This document shows, piece by piece, positions 8,115 to 17,274 of a stretch of 64,000 bases of DNA; within the stretch, counting starts at the first letter, position 1, and each line of letters begins with the position of its first letter. The notes under the pieces were generated by a model. It made no database searches and was not told the DNA's origin. It was given only the letters and a program-made list of their open reading frames with translations. The stretch is from Methanoregula sp. (GTDB taxonomy: Archaea; Halobacteriota; Methanomicrobia; Methanomicrobiales; Methanospirillaceae): contig NZ_JALOCH010000005.1 in NCBI RefSeq assembly GCF_023227875.1, forward strand, positions 124,001 to 188,000, given 5' to 3'. A program made the translations under genes and the position numbers.

Positions 8115-10919
8115 ATGAAGATCTCCCCCGACGTCCCGGTCATCGGCCCCTTACTCTGCCGGCGTTCGGCGAGGGCAATTGCCGGAGCCGTGAAAAACGG
8201 GAACATCCCGGCAGTCCGCGATCTTGTCGGGATTACTTCAACAAGCATCGATGATAAAGCCCGTACGATCGCGCTCGATGCGCTGAACTCCCTTTCATCG
8301 CAGGAGGCAATCGACGTGTTCTGCGGAGAAGTGCTGGACCGGGAAGACCCGGCCCTCGAAGAACTTGCCGTTGCCCATCGATATACGCCCTCGGTGCCGG
8401 GATCAAAGGCACTCTTCCTGTATGTCACCGGACAAGCAGAGGCCCTGTGCAGGTTTGATCCCGGTACAGATCATCCGCTCCTCTCACGAGGATATACTGC
8501 GGCACCGGAAAGGATCAAAGCCCGGGCGCTCCGCAGCGCTTCAGACTCCCGCAGGGGCAGGATTCTTGCACATGCCCTGACCGGTGCCGGTTCAGGAAGT
8601 AATCCCGGGACCTGGTCATATTCCGAGTGGGAGGTGGTCCTCTCCGGTCTCACTGGTGAGGGGGCGTGGGACGACCTCTGGCAACTGGTCGTTTCTGCCC
8701 CGCCATCACTGGCGATAACTGTTCTCAACGACATGAAAGGGTCCGGCTGGAGACCCGATGGCGATGCCCGCAAGGTATTTGATGAACTGGTCCGCGATCT
8801 GCCGGATGTATGGGCAAGCCCTGCACCGGAAAGACCGCTGGTCACCATCAGGGACCAGGACAGTCGTGTCGTGCGGCTCTCCTTCTCGCGGGACGGGACG
8901 CTCCTTGCCACGGGAAATTGTAACGGGGAGATTGCGGTCTGGCAGGTATCCTCTGCCCGGCTCCTCACCTCATCGGCAACAGGCACCGGATCGATCAGTT
9001 TCCTTGCATTCACACCGGACAACACGTACCTTATCACGGGGGGGGATCAAGGGACGTTGCACTGTTCTGATATCCCTTCCGGGGACACCATCTGGTCGTA
9101 TGCAGACGAGAACCACCGGATCTCATCAATCATCGTCTCCGGGAATGGCGATGAGATCATTGCCGGAGATCATGCCGGGACGATCATCCGCATCGGGTGC
9201 CGGACGGGAAAGACCATCCAGGCCATGCAGGTACATCCATCCCCGGTGACTGCACTCTCTCCTGCACCGGATGGTGAGGCCATTGTTGCCGGCCATGCTG
9301 ACGGCACCGTATCCTGTCGGGATTACGCAACCGGCAGGGTACGGTGGGAGGTGCCGGGCACCGGTGAGGCGGTCCTGACCCTTGCTATCCCGGTCCATGA
9401 AGGCCACCTGTTCGTTGAACACGAACGCTCCCTACCGGTACTCAGGAATATGCAGACCGGGGAAGTCGTGCGGACATATACCGGGCACTCCGGTCATGCA
9501 GCCTGCCATGCGATATCGGCCGATCACCGGATCGTGGCGACTGGCAGCGACGATCACGTCCTCCGGTTCCGGAACGTACTGGAGAAAAACCCCTGCACTG
9601 AAATTTCCTTATATAACCGCCTCGCGACCTGTTGTGTGATTACACCGGACAGTACCCTGGCCGTTGCCGGCTGTCATGAGGGTACGACGTATTTTTTCAG
9701 CATTCATAACGGGGAGACGGTAAAAGAATTCCGGGGATACAAACAGCCGGTCACTGCCTGTGCCATCTCCCCGGATGGTGCCCTTCTCGCCACTGCGGGA
9801 GGAGAGGGGGCAGTCACGCTCCGGAGCATCCCCTCAGGAGAACTCCTCCGGACGCTCAGGCGTCCGGCCGGCGCCGTCACTGCCATCGCCATCTCACCAG
9901 GGGCCGGCAATGCCGGGATTGTTGCCGGTACTGCTGATGGCATGGTCCGTATATACTCCCGTGATGACGGCACCCTCATCAGGTCCATTGACATGTACAC
10001 ACCTTCCGTCAGGGCCCTCGTGATGAGCTCTGACGGGACATATCTCGCCTGTGCCGGGAGCGACTCAAGCGTCCGCATCTGGGACCTTGCAAAGGGCAGT
10101 CTTCTCGCCACGTGTGAAGGTCTTAAAACATCGGTGCGGTGCCTCGCCTTCATGCCGGATGCAACCACCTGTATTTCCGGGGGGTGGGACGGCATTGCGA
10201 GGTCCTGGGACGTGCCGGGCGGGACCCTGTCAGGGACGAGGAACGGGCATTCAAGCATCATCACCTGCTGCTGCGTTGATCCTAAAGGACAGGTCCTTGT
10301 CACGACCAGTAACGATACGACCGTCAGGATCTGGCAGCCTGACGGGGAAAAGGACCCGGTTATTATCAGGGATGCCAGAAAAGAAGTGAGCAGTTGTACC
10401 ATCTCCGAGGACGGCACCCTCCTTGCCACCGCGGGTCTGGACCCCGTGATCCGGCTCTACAACCTGCCGGAAGGTACACCTGCCGGGACGATCCCCCAGG
10501 TCCCGGGAAAACCCACCGGTCTTGCCTTCACGGGTGACGGCCTCGCAATCGCGGCAGGATACGATACCGGCACCCTCGTATACTATTCTGTGCATGAACG
10601 TTCCCTCATCCGGACAGTTCCCGCCCACGCAGGAGCAATAACCGGAATAGCGATCGTGCAGGACGAAGACTTGATTGTTACCAGTGGTATCGACGGGATG
10701 ATCCGTATCTTCCGGCTTCCCTTCATGCGGCCCCTGTCTCAGACCACCCTTGCAGATCTCACTCTCGCCCGGGAATACGAGCAGGAAGCCAGTACCGAGA
10801 CTATAGCGGCACAGTGGAGGTTTCTCCATAATATCCTGTCCATACGGTTCCAGAACGAGATCGGGCTCTGCCCGGCATTTCGCGATGCCGGGATCTATGA
10901 TATCCAGATTGTCGGGTGA
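8115..10919 (+). CDS. Large WD40 protein with helical N-terminal domain
   Basis: 934 residues from the ATG at 8115, 4 bases after the ATPase stop; the frame is open further upstream inside the ATPase gene but that part has no protein-like character. Residues 1 to about 235 are helical, HEAT-like (KARTIALDALNSLSSQEAI). From about 245 to 900 there are roughly 14-15 WD40 blades of the form ACAISPDGALLATAGG..GAVTLRS, enough for two seven-bladed propellers. No signal peptide or membrane segment, so a cytoplasmic scaffold or sensor. The last ~40 residues are helical. Its stop is embedded in GGTGATC, the Shine-Dalgarno site of the next gene. Confidence 0.85.
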   Translation: MKISPDVPVIGPLLCRRSARAIAGAVKNGNIPAVRDLVGITSTSIDDKARTIALDALNSLSSQEAIDVFCGEVLDREDPALEELAVAHRYTPSVPGSKALFLYVTGQAEALCRFDPGTDHPLLSRGYTAAPERIKARALRSASDSRRGRILAHALTGAGSGSNPGTWSYSEWEVVLSGLTGEGAWDDLWQLVVSAPPSLAITVLNDMKGSGWRPDGDARKVFDELVRDLPDVWASPAPERPLVTIRDQDSRVVRLSFSRDGTLLATGNCNGEIAVWQVSSARLLTSSATGTGSISFLAFTPDNTYLITGGDQGTLHCSDIPSGDTIWSYADENHRISSIIVSGNGDEIIAGDHAGTIIRIGCRTGKTIQAMQVHPSPVTALSPAPDGEAIVAGHADGTVSCRDYATGRVRWEVPGTGEAVLTLAIPVHEGHLFVEHERSLPVLRNMQTGEVVRTYTGHSGHAACHAISADHRIVATGSDDHVLRFRNVLEKNPCTEISLYNRLATCCVITPDSTLAVAGCHEGTTYFFSIHNGETVKEFRGYKQPVTACAISPDGALLATAGGEGAVTLRSIPSGELLRTLRRPAGAVTAIAISPGAGNAGIVAGTADGMVRIYSRDDGTLIRSIDMYTPSVRALVMSSDGTYLACAGSDSSVRIWDLAKGSLLATCEGLKTSVRCLAFMPDATTCISGGWDGIARSWDVPGGTLSGTRNGHSSIITCCCVDPKGQVLVTTSNDTTVRIWQPDGEKDPVIIRDARKEVSSCTISEDGTLLATAGLDPVIRLYNLPEGTPAGTIPQVPGKPTGLAFTGDGLAIAAGYDTGTLVYYSVHERSLIRTVPAHAGAITGIAIVQDEDLIVTSGIDGMIRIFRLPFMRPLSQTTLADLTLAREYEQEASTETIAAQWRFLHNILSIRFQNEIGLCPAFRDAGIYDIQIVG

Positions 10920-10924
10920 TCGTA

Positions 10925-12547
10925 ATGGACAAGTACGTACACTCTCACCAGCCAGCCGCCCGCCTCGGGGTGGACTTCGGGAACGGGTTCCTGATCATAG
11001 GAGTTGGGGGGCCGGAGGGACCCGGGTTCCGGACACTGGAGTTTCCCGGCTGGTCGAAGGTACTGCCCGGTGCGGGAGGGACGGGGCCTGTCCACGGGGT
11101 GCCGGTGCAGGTCTGCTATGATCGTGACGGGACATCGACAATCGGAGATGAGGTGATACAGGCCGGTCGTTCCGACGATCCGGGCACCGCACGGTGGATC
11201 CGCAACTACCTGCTGGAAGAGAGCCCGGTACGGATACCAGCCGGTCCTCACCGCCAGGTCACGTTCCGCGATGCGGCAACGGATCTCCTCACTACCGTCC
11301 TTGCCCGGGCACAAAAGGAGGGCCCCGGGTACCCCGAAGTGATCTTTTCCCTGCCATCGGGTGCGCCGGAATGGTATGCCGGGTGGCTTGGGAGTATTGC
11401 CGGTGCCACCGGCCTCGTATCATGGAATACCCTCGATGAACTCACTGCCACGGTTGCCGGGTACGAGCAGCCGGTTAACGGGGGGCAGGTGTTCATAATC
11501 ATACATTTCGACGAGACAGACCTTTCGGTGTCCATTGTTCGGGGCCAGGACGCATCCACGCCCCCATCCGCCGGGGGGCTGCGGGTTGCAGGGCAGGCCG
11601 GCGACGATACGGGGTGCCGGGCGATCGACACCTGGATTGCACAGGATATGCTGGCCGGAACCGGCCTGAAGTTCACCGGAGCCAGAACCGAAAGGATACG
11701 TGATACGATCCTGAAGAGGATGGGGGAAGTATACGGACAACTGGCCGATACCGGCGAGGCTGTTCTCGACATCACGGACACGGCATCCGGGACAACAATT
11801 TCCGCCGGCATTGCCCGTGCCGACCTTGGCCGGATCGTTGCGGAACACGAATTTCCGGCAACCCTGGACCGGACAATCAGCCGTGCATGGGCTGCTGCAC
11901 GCTCACACGGATATGCGGACGAAACACCCACTGCGGTGCTGATGACCGGCAGGGGGTCTTCAATTCCCGCGGTACAGGAACGGGTAAAAGTGCATTTTTC
12001 CGGTGTTCCCGTCCTGTGCGATCGCCCGTTCGATGCGGTTGCCCGGGGCGCCGTGCTGTTCACATCCCGTGCAGACAGGCCCGACCGGATCAGGAACGAT
12101 TACGCGCTCCGGTACTGGGACCCGGCTGCACGGGAACACCGGTACCGGTTCCTCGTGCGCAGCGGGGCCCGGTACCCGAGTGCCGGCCAGGTGGCGCGGA
12201 TCACCATCAGTGCCGCGTACGACGGCCAGACCCGGCTCGGCATCCCGCTGTACGAGTTCAGTGTTTCGCCGGACCCCGGCACACCTGCCCTCGAACTGGT
12301 CTCGGACCCTGCCGGAGGGGTCCGGATCGCCGGACCGGCGGAGGATGCCGGAACAGAGAGCAGGCCGGTACCGGTCAATGGGCGGATGCCGACACTGCTT
12401 GCCGCAGACCCACCGGCACTGAAGGGAGAGCCGCGGTTCGAGCTGACGTTCACGCTCGACCGCGAGAAACACCTGTGCGTAACGGCACGCGACCTTGCGA
12501 CCGGGAAACTTGTGAAGAAAGATGCACCAGTCCATAAACTGGTATAA
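10925..12547 (+). CDS. HSP70/actin-like ATPase
   Basis: 540 residues from the ATG at 10925, which follows a perfect GGTGATC ribosome site. Phosphate-1 motif RLGVDFGNGFLIIGVG at about residues 12-27, an HSP70-like middle (DDTGCRAIDTWIAQDML, with the helical insert after it), and the adenosine/phosphate-2 region VLMTGRGSSIPAVQERV at about 337-353, followed by DAVARGAVLF. A beta-rich C-terminal part (ITISAAYDGQTRLGIPLYEF; FELTFTLDREKHLCV) matches the substrate-binding domain of HSP70-type proteins. It is divergent from DnaK and lacks its C-terminal lid. Part of the six-gene operon; likely an ATP-dependent switch rather than a general chaperone. Confidence 0.78.
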   Translation: MDKYVHSHQPAARLGVDFGNGFLIIGVGGPEGPGFRTLEFPGWSKVLPGAGGTGPVHGVPVQVCYDRDGTSTIGDEVIQAGRSDDPGTARWIRNYLLEESPVRIPAGPHRQVTFRDAATDLLTTVLARAQKEGPGYPEVIFSLPSGAPEWYAGWLGSIAGATGLVSWNTLDELTATVAGYEQPVNGGQVFIIIHFDETDLSVSIVRGQDASTPPSAGGLRVAGQAGDDTGCRAIDTWIAQDMLAGTGLKFTGARTERIRDTILKRMGEVYGQLADTGEAVLDITDTASGTTISAGIARADLGRIVAEHEFPATLDRTISRAWAAARSHGYADETPTAVLMTGRGSSIPAVQERVKVHFSGVPVLCDRPFDAVARGAVLFTSRADRPDRIRNDYALRYWDPAAREHRYRFLVRSGARYPSAGQVARITISAAYDGQTRLGIPLYEFSVSPDPGTPALELVSDPAGGVRIAGPAEDAGTESRPVPVNGRMPTLLAADPPALKGEPRFELTFTLDREKHLCVTARDLATGKLVKKDAPVHKLV

Positions 12548-12564
12548 CAAAAGGAGAAGAGACC

Positions 12565-12768
12565 ATGGAAATGCAGGAAATGGAGATCACGATCGACAAC
12601 GAAGGAAGAATACAGGTGAAAGTGAACGGGGCCCACGGCGCTGACTGCCTGGCGCTTACGAAAAACATTGAGGACGCCACGGGCATTGTAGAGGAGCGGG
12701 TCTATTCACCGGCATACTACGAACAGCCGGTTGATGTGCAGGAGCACCAGTGGCTCGGCCTCCGGTAA
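12565..12768 (+). CDS. DUF2997 small protein
   Basis: 67 residues, preceded by AAAGGAGAAGAG. The sequence EITIDNEGRIQVKVNGAHG and the later segment ALTKNIEDATGIVEERV match the DUF2997 family, small proteins commonly encoded beside DUF1257/Ycf35 genes. Unusually, here it closes the operon, about 6 kb from the DUF1257 gene, with the ATPase, WD40 and HSP70-like genes between. The C-terminal tail (QEHQWLGLR) is rich in His and aromatic residues. Function unknown. Confidence 0.78.
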   Translation: MEMQEMEITIDNEGRIQVKVNGAHGADCLALTKNIEDATGIVEERVYSPAYYEQPVDVQEHQWLGLR

Positions 12769-12817
12769 TCATCCGTTCACCGTTAATTTTTGGTGCCTGA
12801 AAGGTGCAGGGCGGGGG

Positions 12818-13840
12818 TCAGCAGAAGTTCTCGGTCACGTAGATCCTGTCGTCGGCAGAGAATGCGACGCCGATCCCTTCCTGCCGGAGACGGTAATCAA
12901 GGATATTGTCGCGGTGTCCCGAGCTGTTCATCCACCCGCCCACGGCCTGGTTTGCGATCTGTTCCACCGTGTTCCAGTTGTACTGCACGATGGTCCCGTT
13001 CGGCGCCGTGAGGTAGGTGTTATACCGGTATCCCTGGTACAGGTTCTCGGAGATCCCTTCGGTATAGTACGTCCCGAAATCACGGACGCAGGGATACCCG
13101 GCTTCGTCCCCGCGGGCACGTGCATTCTGCCCGTCAGGGTTCTCGTGCTCGAAGAAGTTCCGGAGCACCATATCGTAACTGTGTCCCCGTGCGATATCCG
13201 CGAGGAACGAATCATAGGAGAGGGTCGAGAGCCCGTTCTGCTGGCGCTGGACATTGATCAGTTCATGGATCCGCGTTTCGAGAGCAGAGGGATCGAGGGC
13301 GGGCGCTCCCGGCGTTGCGCTGGTGTACGAATCCGACGGGGGCTGTGCCGGGATGGAGGTGACGGACATCGTGATCAGGGTCGTTCCCTCCGGCTCCGGA
13401 GTTACCGTGATCACGGTAGTGGCAATGGTGGTTGCCGCAGTTGTCGGGCGCGTAGTGACCTTTGTTGTCCGGGTGACGGTAGTCGGCGGGGTCGTGGCCG
13501 TTGTCGCCGGGGTTGCTGGAAGCGTGGTCACCGCAGGTTGTGTTGTCACCGGAAGTGGAGTTGCGGTTGTTGATCCGGGCACCGGTTGTACCTGCCCGGT
13601 ACCGGCTGCCCCGGCAGATGAGGTGCTGCCGGATATCACCTGCATAAGAAGCGGCGACAGGATCGCGAGAGCCACGATCACGACAAGGATCACGGCACCG
13701 GCAATTGCCCATGCCGGAATTCCTGCAATTTTACCGGCAGGAGCCGGCAGGGCAGGCAGTTGTGAACCACATTGGGTACAGAACTTTTGTGCCGGGTTAT
13801 CCGTACCCGCACCGCATTTCGGACAGGTGATGCGCACCAT
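12818..13840 (-). CDS. Zinc-ribbon, membrane-anchored CAP/SCP domain protein
   Basis: 340 residues. An N-terminal zinc ribbon (CPKCG at residues 6-10, CTQCG near 21-25) is followed by one transmembrane segment (IPAWAIAGAVILVVIVALAI, about 40-60), a long Thr/Pro-rich linker to about residue 185, and a C-terminal CAP (SCP/PR-1) domain of about 150 residues with GHSYDM, ENLYQGY and GWMNSSGHRDNIL, the family signature. The topology implies ribbon inside, CAP domain outside the cell. CAP domains are extracellular modules of varied function; no substrate can be inferred. Transcribed convergently to the six-gene operon, with 49 bases between. Confidence 0.85.
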   Translation of the reverse strand: MVRITCPKCGAGTDNPAQKFCTQCGSQLPALPAPAGKIAGIPAWAIAGAVILVVIVALAILSPLLMQVISGSTSSAGAAGTGQVQPVPGSTTATPLPVTTQPAVTTLPATPATTATTPPTTVTRTTKVTTRPTTAATTIATTVITVTPEPEGTTLITMSVTSIPAQPPSDSYTSATPGAPALDPSALETRIHELINVQRQQNGLSTLSYDSFLADIARGHSYDMVLRNFFEHENPDGQNARARGDEAGYPCVRDFGTYYTEGISENLYQGYRYNTYLTAPNGTIVQYNWNTVEQIANQAVGGWMNSSGHRDNILDYRLRQEGIGVAFSADDRIYVTENFC

Positions 13841-13887
13841 GGTATGATGTGCATGGCACCCGCAAGGGAAAAAACGTATTGCACAAA

Positions 13888-14727
13888 TTACCGGGCAAGG
13901 TCCCGCACGGCCCGGATATTGCCCCGGTCGTCCCGCCGCTCGTCAACAGGTGTCTCGCAGATGAGCGGGAGGGCAGAAAAGACCCTGTTGTGGAGGATGC
14001 GCCGGAAGCCGTCCTCCCCGATGAACCCGAGACCGATGTGCTCGTGCCGGTCAAGGCCGCTGCCCCGGTCGCCTTTGGTATCGTTCAGGTGAATGACCTT
14101 AAGGTTCTTTAAGCCGACCTGCTCGTCAAGCTGGGAGAGCGTCCCGGCAATCCCCTCGTCGGTCCGCAGCTCGTACCCCGCCGCGAACGCGTGGCAGGTG
14201 TCAAAGCAGATCCCGATCCGTTCCTTCTCATCGATCCCGTCCATGATCCCCCGGATGTGTTCGAAACTGCTGCCCACGCTGTTCTTTTCTCCGGCAGTGT
14301 TCTCAAGGAGCAGCTGCACGGAATTGTCCGATGCGCCGAGCGCCGTGTTGATCGCGGCGATCACCCGGGCACGACCACCCGCGATCCCGTCGCCGAGATG
14401 GTGGCCGAGGTGGGTCACGAGGTACGGGATTCCCAGCATCCCGCACCGGCCGAGTTCGGCCGTGAGGGTTGCAACCGATTTGTCCCAGACCTCCGGTTTG
14501 GGCGAGGCAAGGTTGGGCAGGTAGGGCATGTGGTCAACCGGGATGAGACCGGTTGTCCGGCACTTGGCCCGGAAGGTTTCCGCAACATCGCTCGCAACCG
14601 GCTGGTACCCCCATCCCCGCGGGTTCCGCGAGAACATCTGGAAGACATCGCACCCGGCGTCCTTTGCCCGGTCTACCGCAAGGTCGAGCGACCCGGCGAT
14701 CGATACATGGACCCCGACCTTCACCAT
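13888..14727 (-). CDS. nfo: Endonuclease IV (AP endonuclease)
   Basis: DNA base-excision repair enzyme that cleaves 5' to abasic sites, using three metal ions in a TIM barrel. 279 residues from MVKVGVHVSIAG; an ATG three codons upstream is also possible. Metal ligands and motifs visible: VTHLGHHLG, LLLENTAGEKNSVGSSF, CFDTCHAFAAGY, VIHLNDTKGDRGSGLDRHEHIG and LICETPVDE. Complete at both ends and normal in length. No linked repair genes. Confidence 0.95.
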   Translation of the reverse strand: MVKVGVHVSIAGSLDLAVDRAKDAGCDVFQMFSRNPRGWGYQPVASDVAETFRAKCRTTGLIPVDHMPYLPNLASPKPEVWDKSVATLTAELGRCGMLGIPYLVTHLGHHLGDGIAGGRARVIAAINTALGASDNSVQLLLENTAGEKNSVGSSFEHIRGIMDGIDEKERIGICFDTCHAFAAGYELRTDEGIAGTLSQLDEQVGLKNLKVIHLNDTKGDRGSGLDRHEHIGLGFIGEDGFRRILHNRVFSALPLICETPVDERRDDRGNIRAVRDLAR

Positions 14728-14786
14728 GCACTGCACTCCTGGATCATCAGATCAGGAATCGGATGCAGGGGTATTTGGGGGTTGTG

Positions 14787-15130
14787 ATTGGGGAGGGGGG
14801 TACCCCCTCCCGGGATCCCGGGCCGGATCCGGCATCAGGGACACCCCCCACTCAGGGGAGGGGTAGCTATCCCACAGAGTACGGGAGGGGGGGCCCCCTC
14901 AACCATTTTTTCCGGAAGTGCCGGGAAATCCATTCTCCATCTGAAGTCCTACGAAGAATCCCCTGTGGTTCTTCTCAAAGTTCACCCACAAGGGGTTCAC
15001 TTCACGGGAACTATCACGAATGATCATGCAGGAAAAGGAGGGGGGGGTACCCCTCCGGACCAGGGAGGGGTAGGTAGGGGGACCCCCCTCCGGTTTTTTG
15101 AACAGGGTCATGGGGGTACCTGCCAATAAG
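14787..15130. repeat. Field of G-run/C-run palindromes
   Basis: Gene-free DNA with at least six units in which a run of G (GGAGGGGG) is followed within a few bases by its complement, for example GGAGGGGGGTACCCCCTCC at about 14791-14809, GGAGGGGGGGCCCCCTC near 14883-14899 and GGAGGGGGGGGTACCCCTCC near 15038-15057. Loops contain KpnI/ApaI-like cores GGTACC or GGGCCC. Open frames in this stretch are low-complexity shadows. Possibly a remnant of a repeat or terminator array; function unknown. Confidence 0.6.
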
Positions 15131-15189
15131 GGAGGGGGAGCTACCCCCCATCACAATTGGGGTTAAAATAGTCCTCTTAAGAAAAAAAG

Positions 15190-15499
15190 GGCTCTGTTGA
15201 AATCCTCAATTTATACACAAGTTGGGAATCCTCTGTGGTAGTTATGAGGGTGACCCCCTCTCTCCCCCAAAGGGGGAGGCAGCCCAAGGGGAGCACCCCT
15301 TGACCTCCTTCCGGCATACATATTTTCCGATTAACCATCTTGCCCAGCGAGGGCCCGACGAGGCGCCCGAGCGACCCCCGTAGGGGGTGGGGATGCTCAC
15401 ATTGTCAGAGCATTCTCGTGAAACTCCTTCGAATTCAAATAGGAGCTTTGCTCCACCGAAACAGTATTTACATAGCCGACTAAGGGTTTCAACAGAGCC
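15190..15499. mobile_element. 310-bp MITE related to the IS at 48218
   Basis: Terminal inverted repeats GGCTCTGTTGAAA (15190-15202) and TTTCAACAGAGCC (15487-15499) are perfect over 13 bases. An 8-base direct duplication AAAAAAAG flanks the element at 15182-15189 and 15500-15507. No coding capacity. The left terminus reads like that of the IS5-type element at 48218 (GGCTCTGTAGAAATGCTGAG), and both give 8-base duplications, so the same transposase probably moved it. It lies just past the 3' end of the secreted-protein gene at 15511. Confidence 0.85.
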
Positions 15500-15510
15500 A
15501 AAAAAAGAGA

Positions 15511-16359
15511 TTATTTCCTGCGGAGCGCAAGCAGTGCTGCACCAAGACCGGCTGCCCCGATCACGGCAAGCGGCAGGTTGCCGGAATGGGTAGTCGGGAC
15601 TGGTAGGGTCGGTTCGGGAGTGGCGGTTGTCGGGGTCGTGATGAACTGCTGGTCAAAACCTACTGGCGGCACAACATTGACGATATAGACCGAGACCGGC
15701 TGCATGCCCGTCATGCCGGTCCTCCCCGCACAGGTGTCTGAAGACGCCTCGCCTTTCACGAACGTAACCTCCACGCTGGAACCGTCGTTCCTGCCATTGT
15801 ACAGCATCACCTGGCGCGGAGCAAGGGTCTCTTCAAATACCCGTGTTCCGCTGCTCAGGACAAAGACGGTGGATGTTGTTGCCTTGCAGGTGGTCCCGGA
15901 ACAGGAAGTACAGTCGGGAACCGTAATTGTGTCTACCGCATAATTGCCAACAAGCGGGGTCGGGATCGCACCGGGGTCCCCGACCAGGCTGGTCACGTAC
16001 TCCCCGACCGGGAGCGAATTATACAGCTTCGCTATCGTGATCCAGGACCCTCCCGCGCCGCCAAGGCTCGTGGCAACGACCGTATCGCCGGTCTTGAAGA
16101 GCGTCCAGGCACTCTCGCTTGGCACGTTTCCGGTAAGGGTGGTCACGTCCATTGCCATGTACGAGCAGACCGGGCCTCCGCTGGCCGGGTAGGAGCACCC
16201 ATACTGGAGCGGGTCTGCAATCGTTAAGGTGCTCTCCTCCTTGTTGATCGCCGATACCGTACCCTTCACCGTGACTTCCTGGACAACCGCTGCCGCCGGC
16301 AGCACGCACAGGCACATGATAAAGGCAGAGATGAGGATGGTTTTTGTAAGCTGGTTCAT
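15511..16359 (-). CDS. Secreted, C-terminally anchored protein of unknown function
   Basis: 282 residues. N-terminal signal peptide (ILISAFIMCLCVLPAAAVV), then a beta-rich extracellular part with several Cys (DCTSCSGTTCKA and others, probably disulfides), a Thr/Pro linker and a C-terminal hydrophobic segment LPLAVIGAAGLGAALLALRRK. This layout is shared by three other surface proteins in the window. The sequence gives no enzymatic motif. Its 3' end lies 12 bases from the MITE. Confidence 0.75.
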   Translation of the reverse strand: MNQLTKTILISAFIMCLCVLPAAAVVQEVTVKGTVSAINKEESTLTIADPLQYGCSYPASGGPVCSYMAMDVTTLTGNVPSESAWTLFKTGDTVVATSLGGAGGSWITIAKLYNSLPVGEYVTSLVGDPGAIPTPLVGNYAVDTITVPDCTSCSGTTCKATTSTVFVLSSGTRVFEETLAPRQVMLYNGRNDGSSVEVTFVKGEASSDTCAGRTGMTGMQPVSVYIVNVVPPVGFDQQFITTPTTATPEPTLPVPTTHSGNLPLAVIGAAGLGAALLALRRK

Positions 16360-16468
16360 TCCTGCATGACTCCTTTTTTTAGGTTCTATAACGAGAATTA
16401 CCGTGCGAGGATAAAAAGACCGTGTGTGGCACGCACGCTTTTTTTACCGGCACGCCAACCATCTTACC

Positions 16469-17209
16469 ATGAAGGTGACATTCCTCGGGACCAACGGCTG
16501 GTTCGACACCCCGGCCGGCAACACGGTCTCGGTCCTGATCGAGTCGGAGGAGTACGACATCATCCTCGACGCCGGTAACGGCATTGCCAAGGTCGACCGG
16601 TACATCGGGCAGGACAAGCCGGTGTACCTGTTCCTGAGCCACATGCACATCGACCACATCGCCGGGTTGCACACGCTCTGCAAATACCGGTTCAGGCAGG
16701 AACTGAAGGTCTTCACGCAGGAAGGGACGAAGAGCAGTCTTGCGACCTTTGTCGCAGAGCCCTATACGGTACCGTTCGCCATGCTCCCGTTCAAAAACAG
16801 CGTGCACGAACTCGGGGAAGGAACGCATCACCTGCCCTTCACCGTCACCTGCCTCCCGCTCGTCCACCCGGTCCCCTGCTTCGGGTACCGGCTGGAACTC
16901 GATGGGAAGATCATCGCCTACTGCACGGACACCGGGCCCTGCGATAATGCGGTCACCCTGGCACGCGGTGCCGACCTGCTGATCACCGAATGCGGCCTGA
17001 AACCCGGGGTCACGAGCCCGGACTGGCCGCACCTGAACCCGGAGATGGCAATCTCAATCGCCCGGCAGGCGCACGCTCGCCGGCTCGCCCTCACGCACTT
17101 CGGGGCGGAGTACCGCACCCTGGAGGAGCGAAAGGCGCTTTCCGTGCAGTTTGCACGGGAATGGCCGGGGCTGGTTGCGGCGATGGATGATATGACGATT
17201 GAAGTATGA
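16469..17209 (+). CDS. Metallo-beta-lactamase-fold hydrolase, RNase Z-like
   Basis: 246 residues from the ATG at 16469 (MKVTFLGTNGWFD); the longer frame upstream has no family resemblance. The metal site is complete: LSHMHIDHIAGL (HxHxDH) near residue 57, a later His in LVHPVP, Asp in YCTDTGP, and a terminal His in LALTHFGAEY. This spacing is that of the small RNase Z/phosphodiesterase-like members. Substrate cannot be inferred. Divergent from the secreted protein at 15511 with a 109-bp gap containing T-rich tracts. Confidence 0.85.
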   Translation: MKVTFLGTNGWFDTPAGNTVSVLIESEEYDIILDAGNGIAKVDRYIGQDKPVYLFLSHMHIDHIAGLHTLCKYRFRQELKVFTQEGTKSSLATFVAEPYTVPFAMLPFKNSVHELGEGTHHLPFTVTCLPLVHPVPCFGYRLELDGKIIAYCTDTGPCDNAVTLARGADLLITECGLKPGVTSPDWPHLNPEMAISIARQAHARRLALTHFGAEYRTLEERKALSVQFAREWPGLVAAMDDMTIEV

Positions 17210-17274
17210 GCGCGCGATGCACCCGGGACCGGTAAATTCCTGTAAAATTTCAGATCCGGTTAACTTTTTGCTAA

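Noticed and set aside
14788..15129. Several Gly/Pro-rich frames over the G/C palindromes
   Set aside because: Low-complexity products present on both strands; they reflect base runs, not coding.
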